NCBI GenBank assembly: GCA_018223035.1
Contig: JAAEZD010000003.1
Coordinates: forward strand, 186,001 to 250,000
DNA: 64,000 nt
Reading direction: 5' to 3'
Source of the DNA: Heliomarina sp018223035
GTDB taxonomy: Bacteria > Pseudomonadota > Alphaproteobacteria > Rhodobacterales > Rhodobacteraceae
In this document: positions 46,357 through 54,838 of the stretch, one piece after another
Position numbering within the stretch: position 1 is the first letter of the stretch
Layout: every line of letters begins with the position of its first letter
Program-made: the position numbers and the translations under genes
Notes under the pieces: generated by a model
Databases searched by the model: none
What the model saw: only the letters and a program-made list of their open reading frames with translations
What the model was told of the DNA's origin: nothing

Positions 46357-47720
46357 GCAAGTATCTCTTCAAGAACGCCCGCTATATCAGTCACGAAAGC
46401 GGGATGCCCGAGGTTCGCGCGGGGCATATCGCGGTCGAAGGCAAAAAGATCGTCGCGATCCCCGAGACGCTGAACGGCAGCGATTTCGAGTCTTTTGAGG
46501 TGGTCGATGCCTCGGACAAGCTGGTGTCGCCGGGCCTGATTAATTCGCACACCCATTCGGTTCTGCTGGTGCTCAAAGGTACGGTCGAGGATATCGAGGG
46601 CAACCTTGTCTACCAATACATGGTGCCGGCCTCTTACCTGCTGGAACCGCAGGAACGGGCGGCGATTGCGCGGCTAGCCTGCGCCGAGGCTATCCGGTCG
46701 GGGACCACGACCATGGTTGATCCGTTGCGTCACGTTGCCGATTACGCCCCGGCGATGATCGACTCCGGCGTACGGCTCTGGCTGGCGGAAAGCTGCGCCG
46801 ATGCGGTGACGACCGAGGTTGGCGCGGGCACTTATCGCTTTGATCGCGAATTCGGCGAAACATTCCTGACCCGGACCCGAGCCCTGATCGACGAGTTCCA
46901 CGGGGCCGAGGACGACCGGGTGCGCGTCATGATCGCAGCCCACGGACCGGACAATTGCAGTCCTTGGATGCTGGGTGAGTTGAAGAAACTTGCACGCGAA
47001 CACGGGCTGCGCCGCACGGTGCATCTTAGCCAGATCATCAGCGAAAAGGAGCAGGTCGAGAAACTGCACGGCTGCACCTCGACCGAGTATCTGGATCAGA
47101 ACGATTTCCTCGGCGACGATCTGATCGCGGTGCATTGGACTTTCTGCAATGACTCCGATGTGGCGCGACTGGCCGAGACGGGCACGTGGCTGGGCCATTG
47201 TCCGGCGTCGATGTCGGCCAAAGGGCCGCACCCGCTGCCGATGCGGTCGATCCTCGACCATGGTGTCAAGATCGTGCTGGGCACGGACAACATGACCGAG
47301 GATATGTTCCACGCGATGAAGATGGCGATGACGCTGCACCGCGGGGCCTATGGGCGGTCGGTCACGCCATCGCCGCAGACGGTGTTCAATTATGCGACGG
47401 TCAATGCGGCCAAGGCGCTGGATCATCCGGAAATCGGCTCTATTGCGGTGGGAATGAAGGCCGATCTTGCGCTATTCAATCTGATGACCCCGGCGATGAT
47501 GCCGCGCCTTTCGGCGGTGTCTAACCTGCTTCATTACGGACACCCGGGTGTCGTGACCGACACGATGGTCGATGGCAGGTTCTTGATGCGCGATGGGCAG
47601 TTGACCACCATCGATGAACGCGCTGCAATCGTCGAAGCGCAGGCGGCGACGGACGCGATGTGGGAAAGATTCAGCGCCGAGGATCGTGGCGTGCCGCTGC
47701 CCGCCACCGACCCCGCGTAG
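46353..47720 (+). CDS. COG0402-type amidohydrolase (cytosine deaminase/TrzA-like)
   Basis: 455 residues. The amidohydrolase metal sites are H66-x-H68 in LINSHTHS, later a His in IAAHGPDNCSPW and in HLSQ (Gln where HxxE is common), AVHWTFC, and the Asp in LGTDNMTED. Such enzymes hydrolyse C-N bonds of ring imines or amines, for example in s-triazines, 8-oxoguanine, isocytosine or creatinine-like compounds. Translational overlap with the permease indicates it acts on the imported compound first. Substrate unknown; the neighbouring hydantoin enzymes point to an imino-hydantoin or glycocyamidine-type ring (inference). Confidence 0.88.
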   Translation: MSKYLFKNARYISHESGMPEVRAGHIAVEGKKIVAIPETLNGSDFESFEVVDASDKLVSPGLINSHTHSVLLVLKGTVEDIEGNLVYQYMVPASYLLEPQERAAIARLACAEAIRSGTTTMVDPLRHVADYAPAMIDSGVRLWLAESCADAVTTEVGAGTYRFDREFGETFLTRTRALIDEFHGAEDDRVRVMIAAHGPDNCSPWMLGELKKLAREHGLRRTVHLSQIISEKEQVEKLHGCTSTEYLDQNDFLGDDLIAVHWTFCNDSDVARLAETGTWLGHCPASMSAKGPHPLPMRSILDHGVKIVLGTDNMTEDMFHAMKMAMTLHRGAYGRSVTPSPQTVFNYATVNAAKALDHPEIGSIAVGMKADLALFNLMTPAMMPRLSAVSNLLHYGHPGVVTDTMVDGRFLMRDGQLTTIDERAAIVEAQAATDAMWERFSAEDRGVPLPATDPA

Positions 47721-47746
47721 AACAGCAAGAAAAGAGGAGATCTGCT

Positions 47747-48508
47747 GTGACATTTTCAATGGTTGGCCGCTGTGCGCGGACCGGTGCCTTTGGCGGCGTC
47801 ATCACGACGTCGGATCTGGCGGTAGGCGGTCGTTGTCTGCGGCTTGCCCACGGCAAGGGTGCGATGCTGTCGCAGCACCGCACCGACAGCCGTCTTGGCG
47901 ATCTCGGTATCTCGCTGTTGAAAGCCGGAGAGTCGGCTGATGCGACGGTGTCCAAGGTCAGCGTATCGTCAGAAAATATCGAATGGCGGCAGATCGGCGC
48001 GCTGGATGCCAAGGGGCAGGCGGCGGTGTATCACGGTCGCCGGATGTATTCGATCTATACCCATTGCATCGACAAGGACTGTCTTGCGCTGGGGAATATC
48101 CTTGCCAATGACAAGGTGACCGATGCGATGGCGGAGGCCTTTGTGCGCAACCCGGAGCTGCCGCTGGGCGAACGTCTGATGCGCGGTCTCGAAGCCGGGC
48201 GTGATGCGGGTGGCGAGGTTCTTGGGCCTTTGCGCTCGGCCGCGCTGCGCGTGTCGGGCGAATTGGGGATGGATACGCTCGACCTGCGGGTCGACATGTC
48301 AGAAAAGACCGCCGTCGAGGATTTGCGTGCGCTGTTTGACGCCTATGCGGGTCGGGCAGATGACCTGCGGCGCGTGGCGCTTGAGCCCGATACCATTCCG
48401 GTGATGCGCAGCCTGTTCGAAGCAAGTATAGAGCAGATTGCCGAACTGGGGCTGGAAGCACGGTTTCCCACGGCGCGGCATCGGGATAGTTGGGCATTGA
48501 GGGACTGA
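47747..48508 (+). CDS. DUF1028 (Ntn-hydrolase-fold) protein, copy 2
   Basis: 253 residues from a GTG at 47747 with AGAGGAG just upstream. The start MTFSMVGRCARTGAFGGVI aligns with copy 1 (MTFSLAGRCAETGD), so Thr2 again becomes the N-terminal residue after Met removal. Shared blocks include IEWRQIGALDAKGQA, DCLALGNILA and ERLMRGLEAGRDAG. It lies between the amidohydrolase and the FAD oxidase, close on both sides. No function is known for the family; it is probably an amide or carbamoyl hydrolase. Confidence 0.85.
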   Translation: MTFSMVGRCARTGAFGGVITTSDLAVGGRCLRLAHGKGAMLSQHRTDSRLGDLGISLLKAGESADATVSKVSVSSENIEWRQIGALDAKGQAAVYHGRRMYSIYTHCIDKDCLALGNILANDKVTDAMAEAFVRNPELPLGERLMRGLEAGRDAGGEVLGPLRSAALRVSGELGMDTLDLRVDMSEKTAVEDLRALFDAYAGRADDLRRVALEPDTIPVMRSLFEASIEQIAELGLEARFPTARHRDSWALRD

Positions 48509-48510
48509 AA

Positions 48511-49809
48511 ATGACGGATCAGCGTATCTACTGGGACGAGGAAGTGCCGGAACCAACGCTGGTCCATCCTGCAAAACTGCCACGCCATGCCGATGTGGTG
48601 GTGATCGGGGCGGGTTACACAGGACTGTCGACCGCTTTTCACCTTGCGCAATCCGGACGCAGGGTTGTCGTGCTTGAAGCGGGTCGTATCGGCGCGGGCT
48701 GTTCGTCGCGCAACGGCGGCATGGTCGGCCCAAGTTTTCACAAGCTGGGCACCTCGGGCCTTATTGCGAAATACGGCGATGAAAAAACCCTTGGGATCAT
48801 GCGCGAGGGTATCCTTGCGCTCGATTACTTCGAGGCATTCGTCAAAGAGAACAAGCTGGCCTGCGATTACCAGCCGGTCGGGCGGTTTCGCGGAGCGCGG
48901 ACCGCGGCGGATTATGAATCGACGGCGAGGGAGTGCGACTGGCTGGGCAAGAACCTTGGCCTGCCAACCGAGATGGTGCCGCAAAGCGATCAGCGTGCCC
49001 AGATCGGGACCGATTTCTACCGTGGCGGCGTGATCTATCACCGTGACGGCGGTATCCACCCGCGCAAACTGGTGCTGGAACTGGCGCGGGTCGCGCAAGA
49101 GGCCGGGGCGGCGATCCTCCTCGAATGCGCCGTTTCCGGTTGGGACAACGACGCGACCGGGCTGAACGTGAAGTGCGCCCGGGGAGTGATCCACGCGACC
49201 GAAATTGTCGTGGCGACAAACGCCTATGCCGACAAGCGTACACAGGTCATGTCGAGCCGGATGGTGCCGATCGAGACCGCTGCGGTGGCGACCGAAGAAC
49301 TGAGCGCCGATGTCATGGCAGAGCTGACGCCGCTGAACCGGATGCATGGTGAATCGGGGCGCGTGTTCATGTGGTATCGTCCGACCCCCGATCGAAAACG
49401 ATTCATTTTTGGAGGTCGCATGGGGGTACCCGGCGCGTCTGAGGCATCACGAAAGGCGGCGTTCCGCAAGGCCATGCTGCGCGTGTTTCCGCAGCTCGAT
49501 ACTGTCAGCTTCAGCCATTTCTGGGCCGGGTATGTCGCCTACACGACCGATCACAGTCCCCATATCGGCCATCATGACGGGGTCTGGGTCGCGGGCGGGT
49601 ATTGTGGATCGGGCGTGACTCGCAGTCTCTATTTCGGGATGAAACTGGCGCGCAAGATCCTGCGCCAGCCTGATCGCGACACGGCCTTTGACGATCTGCC
49701 GTTCGAAGCCGTTCCGTTCCGCCGTTTTGCCCCGCACGGTGCGCTCGCGATGACCCAGTGGTACGCCTATCAGGATGCCCGCGAGTTGCGGCAGCGCGAT
49801 AAAGTCTAA
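48511..49809 (+). CDS. FAD-dependent amine/D-amino-acid oxidase (DadA/PuuB-like)
   Basis: 432 residues from the ATG at 48511 with GAGGGA upstream (a TTG at 48490 would overlap the previous gene). The dinucleotide motif VVVIGAGYTGLSTAF (G33-x-G35-x-x-G38) and SSRNGGMVGP belong to the DAO superfamily, with YTTDHSPHIGHHDGVWVAGGYCGSGV at the flavin end, as in gamma-glutamylputrescine oxidase and sarcosine-oxidase-like proteins. It would oxidise a secondary or primary amine, such as the D-amino acid or N-methyl amino acid released by the carbamoylase. Electron acceptor unknown. Confidence 0.85.
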   Translation: MTDQRIYWDEEVPEPTLVHPAKLPRHADVVVIGAGYTGLSTAFHLAQSGRRVVVLEAGRIGAGCSSRNGGMVGPSFHKLGTSGLIAKYGDEKTLGIMREGILALDYFEAFVKENKLACDYQPVGRFRGARTAADYESTARECDWLGKNLGLPTEMVPQSDQRAQIGTDFYRGGVIYHRDGGIHPRKLVLELARVAQEAGAAILLECAVSGWDNDATGLNVKCARGVIHATEIVVATNAYADKRTQVMSSRMVPIETAAVATEELSADVMAELTPLNRMHGESGRVFMWYRPTPDRKRFIFGGRMGVPGASEASRKAAFRKAMLRVFPQLDTVSFSHFWAGYVAYTTDHSPHIGHHDGVWVAGGYCGSGVTRSLYFGMKLARKILRQPDRDTAFDDLPFEAVPFRRFAPHGALAMTQWYAYQDARELRQRDKV

Positions 49810-49825
49810 TAAAAGGAGCCCGGCC

Positions 49826-51283
49826 ATGGAATTCGATACGGTGATCCACGGGGGGACGCTTGTCACCGCAAGCGAAACCAGCAAGGGCGATATCGGGATT
49901 CGGGACGGCCGGATCGTTGCCCTGGCCGAATCCTTGCCGGGGGGAGAGCGCCGGATCGACGCAGCCGGGCGGCTGGTCATGCCCGGCGGGATCGAGGCGC
50001 ATGCCCATATCGCGCAGGAAAGCTCATCGGGGATCATGGGGGCCGATGACTATTTATCAGGCTCTATTTCAGCGGCTTTCGGGGGAAACTCATCTTTCAT
50101 CCCCTTCGCCGCCCAGCATCGCGGGCAATCGATTGACGATGTGATTGCTACTTACGACCAGCGTGCGGCGCGGTCGGTAATTGACTACAGCTACCATCTG
50201 ATCGTGACCGACCCGACTGCCGAGGTGCTCGAGGATCAGCTGCCGCGCGCGTTCAAGCGGGGGATCACCTCGTTCAAGGTCTTCATGACCTATGACATGA
50301 TGAATATCGGTGACGGCGGGATGCTGGACATCCTGACCGTGGCGCGGGCGCATGGCGCTATCACCATGGTTCATGCCGAAAACAACGACATGATCAAATG
50401 GATGAACAAACGGTTGGCCGCCGCCGAACTGACAGAACCGAAGTACCACGCGATTTCGCGTCCGGAACTGGCCGAGGAAGAGGCGATAAACCGCGCGGTT
50501 TCGCTTGCCAAGCTGGTCGATGCGCCGCTGTTCATCGTGCATGTATCAACCGCCGGCGGCGCAGCCATCGTGCAGCGCGAAAAGCTGGCGGGAACGCGGC
50601 TGTTTGCTGAGACCTGTCCGCAATATCTGGCCCTAACAAGGGAAAAACTGGATCAGCCGGGGATGGAAGGGGCGAAATTTGTCTGCTCGCCGCCGCTGCG
50701 TGATGCGGAAACGCAAGAGGCCCTGTGGCGCCATGTCCAAAGCGGGACGTTTGAATCCGTAAGTTCGGATCACGCGCCGTACAGGTTTGACGATACGGGC
50801 AAGTTCATGAACGGGCGCGATATCCCTTATCCCAAAATCGCGAATGGCATGCCGGGGATTGCCGCGCGTCTTCCCTATCTGTTTTCGGAAGGCGTGGTGA
50901 AAGGGCGTATCTCGCTGAACGAATTCGTGGCGCTGTCATCGACGAATGCGGCCAAGACCTTTGGGGTGACCAAAAAAGGTGGACTGGCACCGGGCATGGA
51001 CGCGGATATCGCGATCTGGAACCCGGAGGTTACGCGTAAGGCAACACTTGCCGATCAGCACGACAACATGGATTACACGCCCTTCGAAGGAATGGAATTG
51101 ACCGGCGTGCCCGAGATCGTTCTGAACCGGGGCGCCATCATCGTTGAACATGGCGAGTTGAAAGGCCAGGAGGGGCAGGGCCGGTTCGTGCCGCGTGCGC
51201 CCGTGGATCTGGGTAAGGGGCGTGGATACCTTGCCAAGGAATTGGATCCGGTCCGCAACTTTGGTGCGAGGATTGCACCGTGA
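49826..51283 (+). CDS. hydA: D-hydantoinase/dihydropyrimidinase
   Basis: 485 residues from the ATG at 49826 with AAAAGGAG upstream. Metal ligands are in place: H59 and H61 (EAHAHI), the carboxylatable K151 (ITSFKVFMTYD), H183 (VHAENNDM), H239 (IVHVSTAGG) and D315 (SSDHAPYRF). It opens 5-substituted hydantoins or dihydropyrimidines to N-carbamoyl amino acids. Its stop overlaps the racemase start (GTGA). The carbamoylase on the other strand takes its product. The family also includes phenylhydantoinase and dihydropyrimidinase, so the natural substrate is open. Confidence 0.94.
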   Translation: MEFDTVIHGGTLVTASETSKGDIGIRDGRIVALAESLPGGERRIDAAGRLVMPGGIEAHAHIAQESSSGIMGADDYLSGSISAAFGGNSSFIPFAAQHRGQSIDDVIATYDQRAARSVIDYSYHLIVTDPTAEVLEDQLPRAFKRGITSFKVFMTYDMMNIGDGGMLDILTVARAHGAITMVHAENNDMIKWMNKRLAAAELTEPKYHAISRPELAEEEAINRAVSLAKLVDAPLFIVHVSTAGGAAIVQREKLAGTRLFAETCPQYLALTREKLDQPGMEGAKFVCSPPLRDAETQEALWRHVQSGTFESVSSDHAPYRFDDTGKFMNGRDIPYPKIANGMPGIAARLPYLFSEGVVKGRISLNEFVALSSTNAAKTFGVTKKGGLAPGMDADIAIWNPEVTRKATLADQHDNMDYTPFEGMELTGVPEIVLNRGAIIVEHGELKGQEGQGRFVPRAPVDLGKGRGYLAKELDPVRNFGARIAP

Positions 51284-51933
51284 GCGCGGGTCCGATCCTT
51301 GTTATCAACCCCAACTCTTCGATTGCTGTCACAGAAGCGATTTCTACAGCAATAGAGCCACTTTCGATGCGCCAAGGCCCGGTTTTCGAGACGGTGAGAA
51401 TCGAAAAAGGTCCCTCAACGATTGCAACGGCGGAACATGCGGCCAAGGCGGGTTTGGACGTGGCGGAAGTGATCCGGTCGCGGCCGGATGCGAGCGCATT
51501 CGTGATCGCCTGTTTTTCAGATCCGGGGCTCGACCTCTGCCGGACATTGGTGCCGCAACCTGTGATCGGGATACAGGAGGCAGGCATTCTGACCGCGATG
51601 GCGCGGGCGGACCTGTTTGGCATTGTCGCGCTTGGACCGGCGTCGATCGCGCGCCACCGGTTGCGCATTCGCCAGATGGGTGTCGAGTCGCGGATGGTGG
51701 CGGAATTACCGCTGGATAACGCCTCGGCAGAAGATGCCGGTCATTCGGACGATGTCTATGAACAGACCCTAAAAATCGGCTTCCGCCTCAAGGAAATGGG
51801 CGCGGGGGCGATGGTTCTGGGCTGTGCTGGTTTCTCACCGCGCCGCGCCGCGTTGGAAAAGGAACTCGGGATCGCGGTGATCGATCCCGTTCAGGCAGCC
51901 GTGGCAATGGCGCTGGGCACGGTGATGCCCTAG
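51280..51933 (+). CDS. Hydantoin/aspartate-glutamate racemase family protein (HyuE-like)
   Basis: 217 residues with a GTG start overlapping the hydantoinase stop. The two catalytic cysteines of the family are C78 (VIACFSDPGLD) and C182 (VLGCAGFSP). N-terminal LVINPNSS is typical of hydantoin racemases. It would interconvert D- and L-hydantoins so that both enantiomers reach the D-selective enzymes. Its stop codon overlaps the rnr stop on the other strand (51930-51933), so no terminator separates them. Confidence 0.9.
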   Translation: MSAGPILVINPNSSIAVTEAISTAIEPLSMRQGPVFETVRIEKGPSTIATAEHAAKAGLDVAEVIRSRPDASAFVIACFSDPGLDLCRTLVPQPVIGIQEAGILTAMARADLFGIVALGPASIARHRLRIRQMGVESRMVAELPLDNASAEDAGHSDDVYEQTLKIGFRLKEMGAGAMVLGCAGFSPRRAALEKELGIAVIDPVQAAVAMALGTVMP

Positions 51934-54194
51934 CGGCTGCTGCGGCGCTTGCGGCTGACCTTTTTCCGGGTCTTGTCTGCCTTGCGCTTGTAGGACGATG
52001 CCTTGCGCCGTGTTGCGGTACGTCCTGCCGGCGAGGGTGCGCGGGGAAGGCTGCTTCCATCCAGCGACAAAAGCTCCAGTTCAAGCCCGCCCGTTACGGG
52101 TGTTGCTTGAGACAGCTTCACCGTAACGCGCTGGCCGATACCGATGATCATGCCGGTGTCCGACCCCATCAGGGTGTTCGCCTCGGCATCGTAGTGGAAA
52201 TATTCGCGGCCCAGCGATCGGATCGGGATCAGCCCGTCCGCACCGGTTTCGTCCAGTTTCACAAAGACGCCGAAACGCGCGATGCCGCTGATGCGCCCTT
52301 CGAATTCATCACCGACCCGCTCGCTGAGATAGGCCGCAAGGTAGCGGTCTGTGGTGTCGCGCTCGGCCAGCATCGACCGGCGTTCAGTGTCCGAGATATG
52401 CTGCGCGGTTTGGTCCAGCCTCTCTGTCTCTTCAAGCGACAGCCCGTCCTTGCCCCAACCATGTGCGGATATCAGCGCGCGGTGCACAATGAGGTCTGCG
52501 TAACGGCGGATTGGTGAGGTGAAATGCGCATAGTGTTGCAGCGCAAGGCCGAAATGCCCGAAATTCTGCGGGCTGTAATAGGCTTGGGTCATCGACCGGA
52601 GGGTGGAGATATTGATCAACTCGGCGTCGTCGCGGCCCGAGGCTTGATTGAGGAGCTGGTTCAGGTGCCGGGGTTGCAGAACCTGCCCCTTGGCCAGCGT
52701 GTACCCGGCAGCGCTGGCCGTGTCGCGCAGGCTTTCCAGCTTGTCCGGTGAGGGTTCTTCATGCACGCGGAACAGCAGCGGCGATTTCTTGGCGATCAGG
52801 GTTTCGGCGGCGCAGACATTGGCAAGCACCATGAATTCCTCGATCAGGCGGTGCGCGTCGAGGCGATCCCGGAATTTGACCGAGCTGACCTTGCCATCAT
52901 CGCTTAGTTCAATCTTGCGTTCCGGCAGGTCGAGTTCCAGCGGCTGACGTTTTTCTCGGGCGCGTGTCAGGGCGTCATAGGCAGCATACAGCGGCTCTAT
53001 AACAGGCTCTAACAAGGGTCCGGCCTTGTCATTCGGGCGGCCATCCATTGCGGCCTGAACCTCTTCATAGTTCAGGGATGCGGCCGAGCGCATCAACCCG
53101 CGGATAAACTTGTGGCCGATCTTATGGCCGTCCTTATCGATCTGCATCCTGACGGCGATGACCGCACGCGGGACACCTTCGTGCAAAGAGCAGAGATCGC
53201 CCGATAGCCGGTCTGGCAGCATCGGCACGACACGGTCGGGGAAATAGCTGGAATTGCCGCGCTTGCGGGCCTCGATATCGAGCGGAGAGCCGGGCCGCAC
53301 ATAGGCGGCGACATCGGCGATGGCAACCCAGATGACATGGCCCTCGGCGTTTTTGGGGTCCTCATCGGGTTCGGCAAAACACGCATCGTCGTGGTCGCGG
53401 GCATCCCACGGATCAATGGTGACGAGAGGTATGTCGCGCAGATTTTCGCGCCCTGATAGTCCGACGGGCTTGGCGCGATCCGCTTCATCGATCACCGCAT
53501 CGGGGAAATGATCGGGGATTCCGTGCTGGTGGATCGCGATGAGCGAAACCGCTTTCGGCGCGGTCGGGTCGCCGATCCGGTTGATCACCCGCGCGCGGGG
53601 AAGCCCCATGCGGCCCTTTGGTCCGGCCTGCTCGGCCTCGACCAGTTCGCCCTCTTTCGCGCCGTGGCGATTATCTTCGCTGACGGTCCATTCGGAGCTG
53701 CCGGATTTATCGATGGGAACGATCCGTCCGCCTTCGCTCCCCTTGCGGAAGATACCGAGGATACGTTTCGGGTTTGTGCCGATGCGCCGGATCAGGCGCG
53801 CTTCGTAGTTGTGATCCTCGGCGTGAACCACGGTCAGCTTGGCAAGAATCCTGTCGCCAGCACCCAGAGCCGGGTCCGACGCCCGGAGAAGCATAAGAAC
53901 CACGGGTTCGACGCCTTCGCCATGCCATTCCAGCGGACGGGCAAAAAGATCACCGTTTTCGTCCGGCTCTTTGATCTGCAATACGCTGACGGGAGGCAGG
54001 CGATCAGGGTCGCGATAGCTGCGTTTTCGCTTTTCCAGATGACCTTCTGCTTCAAGCTCTTTTAGCTGACGTTTGAGGTCGATCCGCGCGGCACCCTTGA
54101 TGCCAAATGCCTTGGCAATGTCGCGTTTGGAATTGAGGGTCGGGTTGGCAGCGATCCAGTCAAGGATTTCAGCCTTGGTAGGGATATGGCTCAT
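51930..54194 (-). CDS. rnr: RNase R (VacB) exoribonuclease
   Basis: 754 residues from the ATG at 54194 (MSHIPTKAEILDWI); the frame continues to 54236. An N-terminal winged-helix-like part precedes two cold-shock domains, the RNB catalytic domain with the acidic motif ITIDPWDARDHDDACF, and a C-terminal S1 domain (GRISGIARFGVFVKL), followed by a basic tail (SSYKRKADKTRKKVSRKRRSS). It degrades structured RNA 3' to 5'. The gene belongs to the minus-strand string with the DUF2064 gene and dapE. Confidence 0.95.
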   Translation of the reverse strand: MSHIPTKAEILDWIAANPTLNSKRDIAKAFGIKGAARIDLKRQLKELEAEGHLEKRKRSYRDPDRLPPVSVLQIKEPDENGDLFARPLEWHGEGVEPVVLMLLRASDPALGAGDRILAKLTVVHAEDHNYEARLIRRIGTNPKRILGIFRKGSEGGRIVPIDKSGSSEWTVSEDNRHGAKEGELVEAEQAGPKGRMGLPRARVINRIGDPTAPKAVSLIAIHQHGIPDHFPDAVIDEADRAKPVGLSGRENLRDIPLVTIDPWDARDHDDACFAEPDEDPKNAEGHVIWVAIADVAAYVRPGSPLDIEARKRGNSSYFPDRVVPMLPDRLSGDLCSLHEGVPRAVIAVRMQIDKDGHKIGHKFIRGLMRSAASLNYEEVQAAMDGRPNDKAGPLLEPVIEPLYAAYDALTRAREKRQPLELDLPERKIELSDDGKVSSVKFRDRLDAHRLIEEFMVLANVCAAETLIAKKSPLLFRVHEEPSPDKLESLRDTASAAGYTLAKGQVLQPRHLNQLLNQASGRDDAELINISTLRSMTQAYYSPQNFGHFGLALQHYAHFTSPIRRYADLIVHRALISAHGWGKDGLSLEETERLDQTAQHISDTERRSMLAERDTTDRYLAAYLSERVGDEFEGRISGIARFGVFVKLDETGADGLIPIRSLGREYFHYDAEANTLMGSDTGMIIGIGQRVTVKLSQATPVTGGLELELLSLDGSSLPRAPSPAGRTATRRKASSYKRKADKTRKKVSRKRRSSR

Positions 54195-54232
54195 GATTTC
54201 GCGTTTATCACGGGCAGTGGACAACGTCATCG

Positions 54233-54835
54233 TCAAAAGCGACGTGGCGCAGGCGTGGCTGCAAGATCCTTTGCCGTGTCGACATCGCGCAACGTATCGG
54301 CAAAAGCGATCCGGTGATCGGGCAGGGCGGACGTACTGTCGGAAAGCGCGTGTGGCGAAGACCAGCGGACGCCTTTGAACATGTCAGGTCGCGCGCGTGA
54401 GCCGCGCTGCATTCCCACCAGCCAATAGCCGCCATCGATGGCCGGACTGAACACGGCTGTATGTGAGCCTAACAAGGCAAAAGCATTCGAAATGTGCCGC
54501 GGACGGATTTCGGGGATGTCGCCACCGATGACACAGACTTGGTGTCGCGGAAATCGCATCATGGCGCGGGACATTCGGTGGCCGAGATCGCCACCGCCCT
54601 GAGGAATGCGCGGGAAGTGGTCGGGCCAAACCCGGCTAACCAGCCCTTCGCGGTCTGGGCTGACAGCCAGAACAACCTCCCAATGAGGGTCCTCTACACG
54701 GCGGAGCAGGTCAGCAACCTGATGCCGGAACCACCATTTCGCCTGTATAGAGCCTATTTCCTTCGCCAGACGGGTCTTGACCCGACCGGGGCGCGGCTGT
54801 TTCACCATGACGATCAGGGTGCGCCCCGGTCGCAT
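54233..54835 (-). CDS. DUF2064/TIGR04282-type glycosyltransferase-like protein
   Basis: 200 residues. The nucleotidyl/glycosyltransferase-A-like start VMVKQPRPGRVKTRLAKEIG and the later VIGGDIPEIRPRHISNAF and SPAIDGGYWLVGM match DUF2064 (TIGR04282), a family sometimes called arsenosugar-synthesis glycosyltransferase. It has no arsenic genes as neighbours, so that name should not be applied here. It starts 3 bases after dapE stops and precedes rnr on the same strand. The biochemical role is unknown. Confidence 0.75.
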   Translation of the reverse strand: MRPGRTLIVMVKQPRPGRVKTRLAKEIGSIQAKWWFRHQVADLLRRVEDPHWEVVLAVSPDREGLVSRVWPDHFPRIPQGGGDLGHRMSRAMMRFPRHQVCVIGGDIPEIRPRHISNAFALLGSHTAVFSPAIDGGYWLVGMQRGSRARPDMFKGVRWSSPHALSDSTSALPDHRIAFADTLRDVDTAKDLAATPAPRRF

Positions 54836-54838
54836 GGC

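Noticed and set aside
54233..54835. Arsenosugar-biosynthesis glycosyltransferase function for the DUF2064 gene
   Set aside because: The family label includes it, but no arsenic-related gene is near, so the specific role is not supported.
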